A stretch of 64,000 nucleotides of DNA from Codonopsis lanceolata (taxonomy: Eukaryota > Streptophyta > Magnoliopsida > Asterales > Campanulaceae), in NCBI GenBank assembly GCA_013146195.2, contig CM028378.1, forward strand, positions 78,521,254 to 78,585,253, written 5' to 3'. Of the stretch, positions 21,814-33,624 are shown in pieces. A program made the position numbers and the translations under genes. Positions within the stretch are counted from its first letter, which is position 1. Each line of letters begins with the position of its first letter. The notes beneath the pieces were generated by a model. The model did no database searches, was not told the DNA's origin, and saw only the letters and a program-made list of their open reading frames with translations.

Positions 21814-22330
21814 TAAAATTTTGAGAGAAATCTCAATGAGTAAATTAAACAAAAAGTCAAGGTGCATCATCCTCTGCACCTTCATTAAAAAGCATTTTCT
21901 TACCTACTTTTATTGATATTTCTCTTGATTTACTTGAATTGTACAAAGAAATTGAAGAATCTGATTTTGGTGAAGATTCAATGACTCTTTTAGCAACAAA
22001 GTTCAAAAATATTTTGAAAACCAAAGGACAAAATAGATCTTCATCTTCTAACACCAAAATTGTTTTTAAACCTGAACCTAGTAAGTTTATTCTCAAAGAA
22101 AGCTCTTTCAAAACCCCTGAAAAACTTTTTGCCAACCATTTTGCTAAACAGTCTACATCTAGTGGAAAAGATATTGATTCTATTCAATGTAGGGCTTGTC
22201 AAGGGTTTGGCCATTATGCTAATCAATATGCTAATAACTTGCGTAAGAAGGGTTTGAATTTCTTTGTTATTTTGAGTGACAGTGATAATAAAGATTCAGA
22301 TAATCATGTTACCTTCACAGCAGTGCAATC
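21500..22330 (+). pseudogene. Copia gag, N-terminal part with first zinc knuckle
   Basis: Shows the UBN2-type gag phrase KIRAIEETHNINEMSFDKL (in both duplicated units). From 21939 a frame of some 130 residues follows with EESDFGEDSMTLLATKF and the knuckle CRACQGFGHYANQY, where the last Cys of CCHC has become Tyr. Gag forms the particle shell and packages RNA. The frame ends at the solo LTR. AVQS just before it and QIVPTNHG just after it belong together once the insertion is ignored. Confidence 0.65.
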
Positions 22331-22379
22331 TGTTGAGATTGTTGGAATATGCTTCCTGATAATTTAATTATCATCTTGC

Positions 22380-22452
<73 letters not shown>

Positions 22453-24206
22453 ATTTGATTACCCCCATTATAAGTGAGTCATCACGAGTGACTAAAAGTT
22501 CTGCGTACCGGTTAGCGTGACAACTCGTGTTGATATCACAAAGGTCTTAGATTAGGTGCAACCTGATCAAGTCCTACCTTCCTATATGATGATTAAAACA
22601 GACCAGCACTTCAGATGCACTCAGCACCGGAAGACTTGCAGCTATGTCAAAAGCCTTCAGTGATAAAGATCAGAACATCCTTAAGACTCACTACCGGCAG
22701 ACTTGCTACAAGTTAAACTACTCGCACCAGCAGACATTAGTTCTCCTGAATCGGAAGACTTGTTTCCACTGGCTCGAAGCATTCCACCGGCAGACTTTAA
22801 AATCTGCACGTGCTACAGAGAAAAGTCAAGAAGCAACTCAAAACAAGACAAATATGTTCATGCCTCAAAAAACCTGACATACTTAAAGCTACAAGACTTT
22901 CCTCTCACTCAAGTAGTCTGATAAAGTCAAAAAGCAATTACTTTATTGACAGTGCAACAGACATCAGACCTACTCTTCAGAGACTTATCAACACAGTCTG
23001 ACAGACAACAAGTTCCAAAGATCTACATGACTAAATCTCTGCCCCAAACAGTCAAAGATCTTATGGACAAAGATCTCTATCCGATAGTCTTCAACCACTA
23101 CATCTCTAACGGATAGAAAACTTCAAGTCTTCATCTCTCAACGATCATATTGACTCTCGCCTATATGAATCCTCTCTCTTACCCAAATAAAAAAATCTCT
23201 GAAAAAGAGTGACAGCTGAAGAACAACGAGTTACTCAACTTACTCAAGAACTTCAAAGAAAAGAGATCATCAACGAGATCGTCTTCACCAACGCATCTCA
23301 GATCTCGGCTCAGCTTGCAGCGAACTCATCCAGATCTTAGCAAAACACCTTCAGTGGATTGCTAGGAAGAAAAACTTGAAGAAAAGAAGAGATTGATCAG
23401 AAACTTCAATAGACAGAGATCAAGATCTGAAGATTGATGTTAGATAATGTCAGACGAAAATGAAGAGCTGTCTGTAGATATTGCATTCATATCTTCAGAT
23501 TTGTATTCCAATACAAATGCTGTCGATTGTGCAATATTCCATCATCATGGAAGGACGAGTGCTTTGCACTCAATCGTTCAGATATATTTTTATATTTAAA
23601 CGACCTTGAAAATCCTCTTCTCATAACAGTTTCTCGTTCTGGTCTCCTATTGCCCTTTGCTGCTTAAAGATTCTTGAATGGATAATTAAGTAAGGATTGT
23701 GGCTTCGGTAGACAAAGCCAGAAACTGTACATAGATTATTTAGACGGATGTAATATGTAATTTATCTTTAAATAAATTCATATGTTCTCAAATGTTTTAT
23801 CTCTCAGTCCTTATATATCTATGAGTCTTTTATAAATGTTTTATCTTTAGAAAAGTCATTCTCTAATTGTTTTCCTTAACCTGCATTTGAAAGAAGTAAT
23901 AAGTGTGTTGTTGTTCTGAACACATATTCGTGTACAGCCACTTAAGACTTCTCCAAATCATAGCCTCTTTATCTTCCGCTTTTCTTACAGGTTTTTTATT
24001 TGACTAGCAGTTTACCGGCAGAGTTGATACTTCTGCTTAGAGCAGGTCTACCGATAGCCTCTACCGGCAGACATGCTCAACTCGATAAACTGGAATTGCC
24101 ACTTAAAATATGCTTTATTTATATCCGAAAGAAAAAATTTTAAATTGGCATCATAGGCTATTCACCCCCCCCCTCTAGCCTATTTGAGCATTATTGTGGA
24201 CCAACA
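22331..24206 (+). mobile_element. Solo LTR (1.88 kb) in copia gag
   Basis: Begins TGTTGAGATTGTTGG and ends GTGGACCAACA, so the outer bases are TGTTG/CCAACA. CAATC flanks both sides (22326-22330 and 24207-24211), a perfect 5-bp duplication. Inside are an AT microsatellite, repeated CCGGCAGACTTG-like motifs (22.6-22.8 and 24.0-24.1 kb), and CTATATGAATCC (about 23161) as a possible TATA region. No protein-coding frame fits. No related LTR or internal part was seen elsewhere in the window, so it is read as a solo LTR left by recombination. Confidence 0.82.
22384..22449. repeat. (AT)n microsatellite, about 33 units
   Basis: Uninterrupted alternating A and T near the left end of the solo LTR. Confidence 0.95.
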
Positions 24207-25165
24207 CAATCTCTACAGATCGTTCCTACTAATCATGGTTTTGCTTATGATACAACAGGTGTACCTGCTTATAATGTTTCAGCTTATAAAGGAACTGGTG
24301 TTTCTTGTGATAGTGGTTTAGTTAGTATAGCAACAGGTGTTCCTGCTGAAAGTGTTACTGTCAATGTTGTAGCAGGTGTTCCTGCTGGAAGTGCTTCAGC
24401 TGCTGGTACAGCATGGTGTCCTAATGTTAGTGCTTCTACTGGTGTTTCCTATGGTGATACCTCCAATGCAGTTGCTTCAGAAGCTGCATCAGATGAAAGT
24501 GGGATGATTCTCTCTAATTTAATTCTTCCATAACTAAAGAAGCTCCAAAATCAGAATGCACAGAAGAGTCAGAACTAATGGAAGCTTACAAGGAATTGTA
24601 CAATGATTGGGAGAAGAGAGCTTTACAAGTCAAGGTTCTTACAAAAACAAATGAAGCACTCGGGAAGGATAATGAAAATCAAAAGGAGTGCATTTCAAGG
24701 TTAGAGTCTTTGCTCACAAAGAAGGATGTTGAGTTAAAATCTATGAAAGGTGTGCTTGATAAAGTCAATGAAACTGTGGCTAAATGGAATTCAGGCAAAT
24801 TCAAACTTAATGAGATGTTAAAGGTTGGTCATAATGGAAAATCTGGACTTGGGTTCAAACCAAAAACCATTGTCAAGGAAGGTGAAGGAACCTCATCATC
24901 TTCCTTTGAACCAAAACAACCTCCTCAAACCTTCCAAAACACCAATTTATTTGAAAAACCTAAAACTAGGAAGAGGAATTTTGTGTGCCATTACTGCCAT
25001 AAACCTGGACACATTAAGCCTTTCTACTACCAGAAAAAGACAGATTATGTTGAAGAAGTTAGACAAGCTTACCTGACCCGTAACCAGATGCAGCACTGAA
25101 TACAGCAACAACAAAAGTTGCATCAGTCAAAGAAGTTCAGAAAAGCTTAGGTTCCTAAATGAAGC
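24207..25165 (+). pseudogene. Copia gag, C-terminal part with coiled coil and second zinc knuckle
   Basis: 24207-24530 encodes a Gly/Val/Ser-rich stretch with three GVPA repeats, ending in a stop at about 24532. From 24578 a 173-residue frame has a probable coiled coil (ALGKDNENQKECISRLESLL) and the Sirevirus-like phrase KFKLNEMLKVGHNGKSGLGF. It ends with the knuckle CHYCHKPGHIKPFY, again lacking its last Cys. It is broken by stops and a frame change from the upstream part. Confidence 0.7.
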
Positions 25166-25238
25166 TTCATATCTGCTCCCAAACAAGAACCTTTTGATAT
25201 CTGTCTAGGAGCTCATCTTTCAGATTCAGAATGTTGTA

Positions 25239-25640
25239 ATGTTACCTTTCACTTCCTTAAAATATAACATTGCTGGATCTTGGTACTTTGATAGTGGATG
25301 CTCAAGACATATGACTGGTTCTATTGAGAACTTGGAGGATTATGTGAACATCAAGAGAGGATCAGTAACCCATGGAGGGGGTGCTAAAGGCAAGATTGTT
25401 GGAAAAGGCACCCTGAATGTAGATGGTTTACCCAAGCTCAAAAATGTCTATCATGTTGAAGGACTTAAAATTAATCTCATAAGCATAAGTCAACTTTGTG
25501 ATGATGACCTTCAGGTTCGTTTTGATAAAAATTCTTGTGAAGTATTTGATAAGGCTAACAAATGTTTATTGGCAGGTACAAGGTCTTCAGACAATTGCTA
25601 TATGTACAAGAATGTGTAAACTTGTCATAGTGCTAGTGTT
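25239..25640 (+). pseudogene. Copia protease domain
   Basis: A 126-residue frame with WYFDSGCSRHMTG, the copia aspartic protease active site (D-S-G). It continues with GGGAKGKIVGKGTLN and LKNVYHVEGLKINLISISQL, typical of the family. The protease would cut the Gag-Pol polyprotein. It ends in a stop after NCYMYKNV and the frame shifts before integrase. Confidence 0.8.
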
Positions 25641-26870
25641 GATGTCACAAACTTATGTCATCAAAAGTTGGGGCATGCATATTAGTTTTCGTAAGCTTCA
25701 TGAGCTTGTGAAACATGAGGCAGTAAGAGGTTTGCCTAGTTTGAAAAAAAATTCCACAAAGGTGAGTGGACCATGTCAAAGGGTAAGCAAACCAAGGCAT
25801 CACATCCTGCCATTCAACATTGCTCCACTTCTAGATGCCTTAAGATGATTCACATTGATCTAATGGGTCCTATTCAGGTAGAAAGTCTTGGTAAGAAAAG
25901 GTGTACTTTTGTGTGTGTTGATGACTTTTCTCGATACATTTGAGTTGTTTTCTTAAGAGAAAAATCTGACATATTTGAAGCTTTTAAAACTTGGTCTACC
26001 CGTGTTATGAACTTGTATGATCTAAAGCTCATTAGAATTAGATCAGAACATGGCACGGAATATGAAAATTCATCTTTTTCAAACTTTTGTGATGATAATG
26101 GAATAACACATGAATTTTCTGCTCCAAAATCTCCACAACAAAATGGAGTGGCTGAGAGAATGAATCGTACACTACAAGAGATGGCTAGAGTTATGTTAAG
26201 TTCAAAAAAATTGTCAAAAAGATTTTGGGCTGAAGACTTAAATACAGTTTGTCATATTGGTAATAAGGTTTACTTAAGACCAGGTAGTACCATGACTCCC
26301 TATGAAATTTTGCTTAGAAAGAAACCTACTTTGAAATACTTCCATGTGCTTGGGTGTGTGTGTTACCTACTTAATGATAGGGATCATCTTTCTAAGTTTG
26401 ATTCAAGGAGTGACAAGTGTGTGTTCATAGGGTACTCCACTAGTCGTGCATATAGGGTATTTAACCTTAGAACCAAAACTATTATGGAGTTCATGAAAGT
26501 TGTATTTGATGACCTAACAGATCTTGGACACAAAGCTGTTGAGGATGATATTTCAGGTCTGCTTGATTATGGTGAGCTAGGATCAACTTCCAACGATTCA
26601 ACATCTGCAGAAGATAGACAGTCAGACAGTGCTCCAGGCTCCAAGAATTCAGTAGTTGAATGTCCAGAAAGTTCTGGAAAGATGGATATAGCTTCTGATG
26701 CAACTACATCAGCAGATGCATTTGTCAGACCTACTGATATAACTGAACTCGAATGTCCTCTTGTTGGTGCTGATCCTGATATAATAGATCCCAGGATGTT
26801 CCTAGTAGATTACAGAAGGACCATCCTATTTCACAAGTCATGGTATGTCTACAAGGAGGAAAGGTAAGAC
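25641..26870 (+). pseudogene. Copia integrase
   Basis: Starts with a degenerate HHCC region (KLGH, FRKLHELVKHEAVRGLPS) in a broken frame at 25640-25800. The core follows: IHIDLMGPIQV with the first catalytic Asp (25850), then from 26007 a 286-residue frame with RIRSEHGTEYENSSF, where the second catalytic Asp is replaced by Glu (usual SDHGTE). After it come SPQQNGVAERMNRTLQEMAR with the catalytic Glu and GCVCYLLNDRDHLSKFD. A TGA occurs near 25941 (SRYI, then stop). The enzyme would insert cDNA into the genome, but the lost Asp and stops make it dead. Confidence 0.82.
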
Positions 26871-27866
26871 TGATTATAAGAAATTAGCGTGTCTTTTCTC
26901 TCCTGAATGTGAAGATTTTCATGCCTCTTGCTATGTGTCAGAAATTGAACCAAAAAATGTGAATGAAGCTTTAAAAGATGAATGTTGGATTAATGTTATG
27001 TAAGAAGAACTTGATCAATTTTCAAAAAATGATGTTTGGTTTCTTGTGCATAGACCCACCTCTGTGAATGTTATTGGAACTAAATGGATTTTCAAAAACA
27101 AATCGAATGAGGCGGGAGAGATGATTAGAAATAAGGAAAGACTTATGACTCAAGGGTAAACACAGGTTTAGGGGTGAATTTTGATGAAACTTTTGCATCT
27201 GTGGCCCGCATTGAATCCATACGTCTTTTGCTTGCTATTGCATGCTTTCTAGACATAACTCTTCAACAAATGGACGTGAAAAGTGCCTTTCTAAATGGCA
27301 TTTTAGAAGAAGTTTCTGTTGAACAACCTAAAGGATTTGAGGATCCTCATAAACCAAACCATGTTTTTAAATTAAAAAAGGCTTTGTATGGTCTCAAACA
27401 AGTCTCTAGAGCTTGGTGTGGGAGACTTACAAACCATCTTTTAAAAAGTGGTTTCAAAAGGGGTGAAATGGATAAAACACTCTTTATTCAAAGCAAAGAC
27501 AAACACATTTTGATTGCATAAATCTATATTGATGACTTTGTGTTTGGGTCCACTTCCAAATCTTTAGTAAAAGAATTTGTGCATTGCATGACATCATCAT
27601 TTGAAATGAGAATGGTTGGAGAGTTAACTTATTTTCTTGGTATTCAAGTGAAACAAATGCATGAAGGGATGTTCATTTCTCAAGCCAAGTATGCTATTAA
27701 CTTGGTAAAGAAATTCAATCTTGAGAATGGAAAGAAAAAGAAAACCCCTATGGGTACATCAAATAAACTCTACAAAGAAGAGAATTCTGAGAATGTTGAT
27801 CACACTTTAAATAGAAGCATGATAGGAATCATGTTATATTTGACTTCCACACGTCCTGATATCATG
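26871..27866 (+). pseudogene. Copia reverse transcriptase
   Basis: Motifs in order: KDECWINVM then a stop, ELDQFSKNDVWFLV, GTKWIFKNK, a frame change near 27155, FDETFASVARIESIRLLLAI, QMDVKSAFLNGILEE with a catalytic Asp, KALYGLKQVSRAWC, then a TAA just before IYIDDFVFGS, the YxDD box (27520). Past it come MVGELTYFLGIQVKQ and ENVDHTLNRSMIGIMLYLT. Four or more breaks show an old copy. Confidence 0.82.
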
Positions 27867-28418
27867 TAGAGTGTGGTTTGTGTACTAGATACCAAGCAAA
27901 CTCAAAAGTCTCTCATTTGAAAGCTGTCAAACATATAATTAGGTATGTTAGAGATAAATCTTTTATGGGTTTATGGTACACAAAAGAGACTAATACTAAT
28001 TTAGTTGGTTTTAGTAATGCTGATTGGGCTGGTAGTATAGATGACATGAGAAGTACATCTGGGATGTTTTTACTTGGAAAATAACTTAGATTTCTTGGTT
28101 TAGTAAAAAACTGAATTGTGTTGCTCTTTCCACAACTGAGTCTGAATACATTACAGCTGGTAATGCGTGCACACAACTTTTATGGATGAATCAAATGATT
28201 AAGGATTATAGCCTACACAGTGAATCGTTAACCATGTATTGTGATAACACCAGTGCAATCAATATAGCAAAAAATCCAGTTCAATATTCTCAAACAAAAC
28301 ACATTGATATAAGACACCACTTTATTAGAGACTTGGTTGAGCAAGGGATTGTTTGCATAGAACATGTTGGGAAAGAAAATCAATTGACTGATATATTTAA
28401 TCATTTACTAAGAGTTTA
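27867..28418 (+). pseudogene. Copia RNase H
   Basis: HLKAVKHIIRYVRDKSFMGL, then GFSNADWAGSIDDMRSTSG with the first catalytic Asp, then ALSTTESEYITAG with the catalytic Glu in a neighbouring frame. The last part is YCDNTSAINIAKNPVQYSQT, KHIDIRHHFIRDLVEQG and ENQLTDIFNHLLR. The stop is at 28416. It digests RNA in RNA/DNA hybrids. At least three frame breaks. Confidence 0.8.
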
Positions 28419-28520
28419 GATTTTGAGAGATTTTCCAATCTAAGGAAATCTCTTGGTATGTGTGCCATGTGATTTTACACTTTATAATTATTTTTAAAAA
28501 ATAGGCATCATGCATTAAAC

Positions 28521-28923
28521 ATGAGAGTGATAGATGAAAGAATAATCCTTCTGGAGGATTTGAAAAATCAGAATTTAGTAGAATTCTTCAAGGATAGAAA
28601 TCTTATGTACACCCTCACCTCTGATGTTCCTTATGTTAAAGAAATGGTGATGGAATTTTATGCTAACTTGGAGAAAAGGATTACTGAAGTTGGTGATCCT
28701 ATGTTTGAAAAGGTTTTTGTAAGAGAAAAAATTGATTGACTTCTCGCCTACTGCTATCAACAAGCATTGTGGATCTACTGATGTTCCTATGTCTAAGTTA
28801 TCGACAGATTTGGATGTATGTATCAAGGAATTGAGTGGCGGCCTTATCAAAAAATGGCCTGGAGGAAAAACCACAGTTAGCACAACTCAGCTATCTTCCA
28901 TATATGACTTTACCTGTGCATAA
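28521..28923 (+). pseudogene. Post-pol frame resembling the 'putative plant transposon protein' domain
   Basis: MRVIDERIILLEDLKNQNL opens a frame with FKDRNLMYTLTSDVPYVKEM and VMEFYANLEKRITEVGDPMF, then FVREKIDFSPTAINKH across a one-base shift at about 28737. The order 'EFYANL ... VRGK-I-FSP--IN--' is what I know from a domain found in many plant transposon and envelope-like frames (I believe PF20167). Sireviruses often carry such a frame after pol. Its function is unknown. The copy is broken and short. Confidence 0.5.
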
Positions 28924-29899
28924 TATTACTACTCAAAGTTAGCAAAACATGTTATAAGGGTAAAATAGGGTCGTCCTATTTTTTTCTATTTGCATTTAAA
29001 TTTTGTTGTGCCCTTTCTTGGTCCTAAAGCAATGGTAAGTAATTACCATAATTGAATACTTCCAAAAACTCTCAAGAGTCGGTGTTTGACTTTGACAAAA
29101 ATCTATGGTAAGATCTTTTGTTTTAATAAGGAAACCATTTTTGGAAACTAATATTTTATTTCCTAATTTTATGCTTCCTTGGAGTATTTGGTTTCTGTGT
29201 TATTTCATGACTTTACCAGCTCAAGTATATATACAAGGAGAGGCTGTCCAAAAAAAACACACGAAGACACGAGCAGACACAAAGAGATTTCATTGAAAGA
29301 GAAACTGAGAGCTTCGCTGCTGAAATCTGGATGCAGCTACATCACAAGTTGCATTGATGAATTTTCTGTTTGTTTTCCTAAATTCTTAGGAAACTTATTT
29401 TTTTAATCTCACGTTTTATTTACTTTGTTTTTGTGGGTTTTTCCTCTGCAAACTTGATGTCTTGTTAGATGTTTGGTATTTTGTTGATTTCACGTTTTGG
29501 TTTGTAAAACTCGTAATCTTTTTAGTAAAATTCTTTTTGGCCATAGGGTTGGATCTACAAGCGTAGCTTGTAGATTGTTTGATAAACTTCTATGTTTATT
29601 CGTGCTTTATTAGATTAAAGACTTCTGTTATTTACTTGTTTTATAATATGGTCAATGCACCTTCGGATGCACCTACATTAAAAGCTATATTGACAGTTTC
29701 TTTGGAATCCTAGCTACTATTGCACTATCAAATGCATGTTACACGTTTGATTGTTTGACCCAACAAATGAGAAAATATAGAAACTGCTATGTTTTCTGCA
29801 TAAGAAAAATGTTTTTCAACTACATTTTGTCTTTGGACGGACCAAGGTGAGTATAGGACTTGAAGATAATTATTTTGAAAAAACCTCTTTTTTTATTCT
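28924..29899. other. Unassigned non-coding stretch with a TATA-like site
   Basis: No coding signal. CAAGTATATATACAAGG at about 29222-29238 is a good TATA-like site followed by a purine-rich stretch. This is the place expected for the 3' LTR of the copia element, but no TG...CA ends or matching 5' LTR were found. Confidence 0.3.
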
Positions 29900-30311
29900 T
29901 TTTTTATTCTTATATACATAATTATATTATCATATAATATTATGTAATATTATTTTTAGGTGTAGAATTCTTACATGCTTTCATTCGAGTATTTGAACAA
30001 GAAAATATTGAATATTTGTGTAAAATGGATGAGCGGCCAGAATACTTAGACATGCATCACAAACGAAAAGAATAAAATTTTATTTATGAGAATGAAAAAA
30101 TATCTACTGCACGTGTGTTAAGTGATGCAAGAAAAGTGTAAAATATTTATGTATATGCATGAGAAGAAATAAAAAAACATTTTATATATGTATGTTTAAA
30201 TGACAAATGAGCAGAATAAAAAATTATTGTGTAGGCATTGATGTATGAGGGAAATAAAATATCCATTTATATATTTCTAGATGAGATGAATGAGATATTT
30301 ACGCATGCATG
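29900..30311 (+). other. Remnant of intron 1 of the Tat-B antisense PMD gene
   Basis: AT-rich, with repeated ATGCAT motifs (GCATGCATG, ATATGCATG, CATGCATC) as in intron 1 of the Tat-A PMD gene (37819-39087). The intron continues after LINE-B at 32796 and ends at the acceptor CTTTTCAG (32853). Exon 1 was not found. Confidence 0.45.
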
Positions 30312-32566
30312 TTAAATGGTTCTCGGTTATGATCAATGGTTCTTCGGCAGGTTTTTTTCCCTCCTCCCGTGGTCTGCGTCAAGGAGACCTCCTCTCCCCT
30401 AGCCTTTTTATTATCGCAGCGGAAGTACTCAGTCGTGGCCTGATTGACTTGCAAAACATGAATCCTCATTTTGCCTTTCATTCTTTTAGTGGTTGCCCTA
30501 TTATATCCCATCTTGCATTTGCCGATGATGTTGTTATTTTCTGCAATGGTAACAAAAACTCTTTGATCAAGCATCGTAACTTTCTTACTTCTTATGAGAG
30601 ATGTTCGGGTCAGTTAATTAATGATAGCAAGAGTTGTTTTATGGTTTCAACTCAGACTAGTTCTGCTAGAATTGCTTCCATTCTGAGACATCTTGGGTTT
30701 AACTATAAATTGCTCCCTGTTACCTACTTAGGCTGCCCGCTTTTTGAAGGTCGTAAAAAGAAATCCCTCTTCAATTAGCTGGTTCAGAAACTTCAGGCCA
30801 AGATGACCTCATGGTTTGGTGCTTTCCTTAATTCTACTGGGAAGGTGACCCTCATTAATTATGTTCTTTAATCTATCGTGATGTACCAAATTGCTATACT
30901 TGACCCTCTTGTTTCTGTCGTTAGAAATATTAATAGAATGCTGGCAAACTTTGTTTGAGGTTCTATCGACGGCAAGGATAAATTGCACTGGATTGCTTGG
31001 GATAAGTGTTGTCGTCCGGTGACAGAAGGGGGTGTTGGTATCAGATCGGTTAAAGACGTGATCCAAGCTTTCTCTATTAATCTGTGGTGGCGTTTTCGCA
31101 CTTCTAATAATCTTTGGGCGCAGTTTATGAGAAGAGCTACTGTTCTTCATCTCATCCTTTGATCTCCCCAGTTCGTGGTTCCCACACTTGGCGACGCATG
31201 TGCTTGGTTAGAGGTGAGGCCGATCAGTATATAAGATGGATTATTGGTAAGGGTGCTACTCAATTTGGTACGATATCTGGCTGCCTTCAGGTTTAATTCC
31301 TCAGCCTCTCAATAGCCAGTGTTCTTTGGTTCGTGACCTGTTTGATGGTCCTTCACTCATCGGCGAAGCTGCTAGTGTTGAATTTGGCTCCACCAATTCT
31401 GCTTTGATGAAAAGTGAAGGCATTGAGTTATCAGACTGCCCGGACTATCCTTGTTGGAGTCTCTCTTCCAATGGGATTTTTTCGCTATCTTCAACCTGGT
31501 CTTTAGTGCGTTCCAAATGGTCCATTCAGGAATCTTCTAAGTTTATTTGGAGCAAGTACCTCCCTCAGCACATCAGTATTTTCATGTGGCATCTTTGGCA
31601 GCGCAAGTTACCTATAGATGAAAGTATTATTAAGAAGGGCCTTCAATTGGCTTCCCGTTGCTCTTGTTGTGTTTCCAGACAGATTGAATCGTATGCTCAT
31701 GTTTTCTTAACCAGTCCACTTGCTTCTACGGTCTGGCAGGAATTTAATTTACTTGTGAATGTTCAATGTCAAGCGAATTCTATTCACCAAGTCTGCTTCT
31801 CGTGGTGGTTAGTGAAAGATAACTCTCTTCTATACTCCATCAGTCCTTCTATCATTTGCTGGGAGTTATGGAATTTCAGGAACAAGGCTCTTCATGAAGG
31901 TTCTAGATGTTCAGCCAGAGTGCTTATTGATCGCATCAAGTATTTGATTATCTCCATTATCATGGACTCGGACATGTCTTCCGGACTTCCTATTGATTGG
32001 AACTCTTTCTACTCTACTAGACTGGGGCGTCTTTCTAGAAAAACTATCTGCTTAGCCAGTTGGAATAAGCTTGTGGTTGGATGGGTGAAACTCAATACTG
32101 ATGGGGCTAGCCGTGGAAACTCGGGTCCTAGCTCTGGTGGTGGCATTGTTCGTAATAATCTGGGTCAGATGATCTTTGCCTTCTCCACTTATTATGGGAT
32201 CTCTACCAGCTTCCTTGTGGAATGCAAAGCCCTTCTCCATGGTCTTTCCTGGTTGCATGAGCATGGCTTTTCGAAGGCCATTGTGGAAATGGACTCTAAG
32301 TGTCTCCTTGATTGTATCGTGGGTATCTATCGTCCTCCCTGGCATAGCATTTATGTGATTTGCAAAATCGTTTCTCTTTCTTGATTTATGGAGCTCTCTT
32401 TCCATCATATTTACCGAGAAGCTAACTCTGTTGTTGATGCTCTGGCGAATCTTGGAGGTGATCAAGGGATTGGAGGCAGTTATTCAACTCCTGGTGCTCT
32501 TCCTGCTAAAATCCGTGGGCTCATTTCCCTTGATAGGGCTGAAACCCCTTATATTCGTATTTCTTA
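30312..32566 (+). pseudogene. LINE-B ORF2 fragment (RT, zf-RVT, RNase H)
   Basis: RT part: SRGLRQGDLLSPSLFIIAAE, then the catalytic FADD in LAFADDVVIFCNGN (about 30525), then VTYLGCPLFEGRKKK and a TAG. The zf-RVT domain lies at about 31540-31740 (FIWSKYLPQHISIFMW, ASRCSCC). RNase H lies at 32080-32540: LNTDGASRGNSGP with the first Asp, ECKALLHGLSWL with the Glu, VEMDSKCLLD with the second Asp, then a stop, then REANSVVDALANLGG. Stops at 30776, 30868, 30956 and 32382 and a frame change near 31150 show a dead copy. A 352-residue frame (31326-32384) remains open. Confidence 0.88.
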
Positions 32567-32795
32567 GTCTTCTTGATGTTTGTCTGCTGCCCGGTGTGTT
32601 TAGTCAGACTAGATTTTGGTGTTCTTTATTCCCTTTTCCTTTTTGCTTGTATTCCTGAATTTTCTTCTATCGAGGTTAGGCTCCTTAGTCCTCCCATATA
32701 TAAGGGCAATGCTGGTTGTCCCCCTCAAGTTTGTATTCCCTATTTTCTCATTAATAAAATTTAGCAGGGTGCCGTCCCTGTTTCCTTAAAAAAAA
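32567..32795 (+). other. LINE-B 3' UTR and poly(A) tail
   Basis: Ends in eight A residues. ATTAATAAAATTTAG just before it includes an AATAAA signal (32753-32758). GAGGTTAGGCTCCTTAGTC matches the reverse complement of bases near 30-55 in LINE-A. Confidence 0.75.
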
Positions 32796-32853
32796 GTGTG
32801 AGTGTGTGTGTCATAAATGAATGTAATAAATACTTATATTGTTTTCTTTTCAG

Positions 32854-33514
32854 GTCCGTAAAGGCTTGACTCACCTCCGTGTTAGCGCGAAAAACTTGCA
32901 CAAGATATACGAGTCGCCTCGTCACGAGCGAAGCTTCTCGTTGAGCAGACTGGGTCGGCTCCCTTTGTGAGAGTTGTGGACTCATTCCACAGCTATATGT
33001 CCATTCATGAGGTTTTGTGGGAGTATTGGTGGGATACTACCAATACCTTCCCTTTCAACTAGGGTGACATGACTATGACCCTGGCTGACTTTGCTACGAT
33101 TAGCGGCATTCCCACGGGGCTCGGTATCGGTCTAACGTTGGATAATGACTTGCGATTTCACCCAGAGGAGGTGAGGAATCTGTTAGGCCTTGTGCCCATG
33201 TATAAGAGTGGTGATGAGATCCGCATCACCAGTGTGAAGGAATGGCTTGAAGTCAATGCCCAGTTTGTGGATAACGAGGATGATGAGGTTGTGGACCATG
33301 TGACTCAGGCATTTCTCTTCTTTTTCTAGCCACCACCATGTTCGCTAATGCATCTACTATGTTGTGGGTGTCTCTCCTGGTGAGTCTCTGTGATTTGTAT
33401 GATGTCTCACAGTATGAATGTGGTTAAGCAGGCCTGGCCAAGCTATATTTTTCTATGGACCAGGCATGCCAAAACATCAGCAAGAACCAGACTGACTTTT
33501 CTGTTGCCTGGGAG
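32854..33514 (+). pseudogene. Tat-B antisense PMD gene, exon 2
   Basis: Bounded by the acceptor CTTTTCAG and the donor GAG/GTATAC. Encodes a plant mobile domain: LLVEQTGSAPFVRVV, then WEYWWDTTNTFPFN, a TAG, then MTMTLADFATISGIPT, FHPEEVRNLLGLVP and VKEWLEVNAQF. A one-base loss follows AFLFFF, and ASTMLWVSLLVSL and LYFSMDQACQN lie in another frame. Plant mobile domains are shared by transposons and host genes such as MAIN, and their molecular role in elements is unknown. The exon matches exon 2 of the Tat-A gene in order and boundaries. Confidence 0.72.
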
Positions 33515-33624
33515 GTATACACTTAATATGCATTTTTGTTTGCTTGTAGTCTATTTATTATTTGTATTTATTATTATGTTTGTTTTTGATGAATTTTCTT
33601 TTTGTTGTCGTTTCTTTTTTATAG

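Larger units (their letters stand above)
21400..28923 (+). mobile_element. Degenerate Sirevirus-like Ty1/copia element
   Basis: Plus-strand order is gag (UBN2-like part, zinc knuckle, coiled coil, second knuckle), protease, integrase, reverse transcriptase, RNase H, then an extra reading frame. Integrase before RT defines Ty1/copia. A long gag with a coiled coil before a second knuckle, plus a frame after pol, recalls Sireviruses. Stops and frameshifts occur in each domain. A solo LTR of another element (22331-24206) splits gag. Neither of its own LTRs could be identified. 28.92-29.9 kb may hold a decayed 3' LTR, and the 5' LTR seems to be deleted. Confidence 0.75.
30312..32795 (+). mobile_element. 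LINE-B, 5'-truncated LINE of the LINE-A family
   Basis: Begins abruptly inside the reverse transcriptase (KWFSVMINGSS), as expected for 5'-truncated target-primed insertions. It runs through RT, zf-RVT, RNase H and a 3' UTR to an A8 tail at 32788-32795 after CCGTCCCTGTTTCCTT. Domain order and 3' UTR match LINE-A. It lies in intron 1 of the Tat-B PMD gene. No clear flanking duplication was found. Confidence 0.88.
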
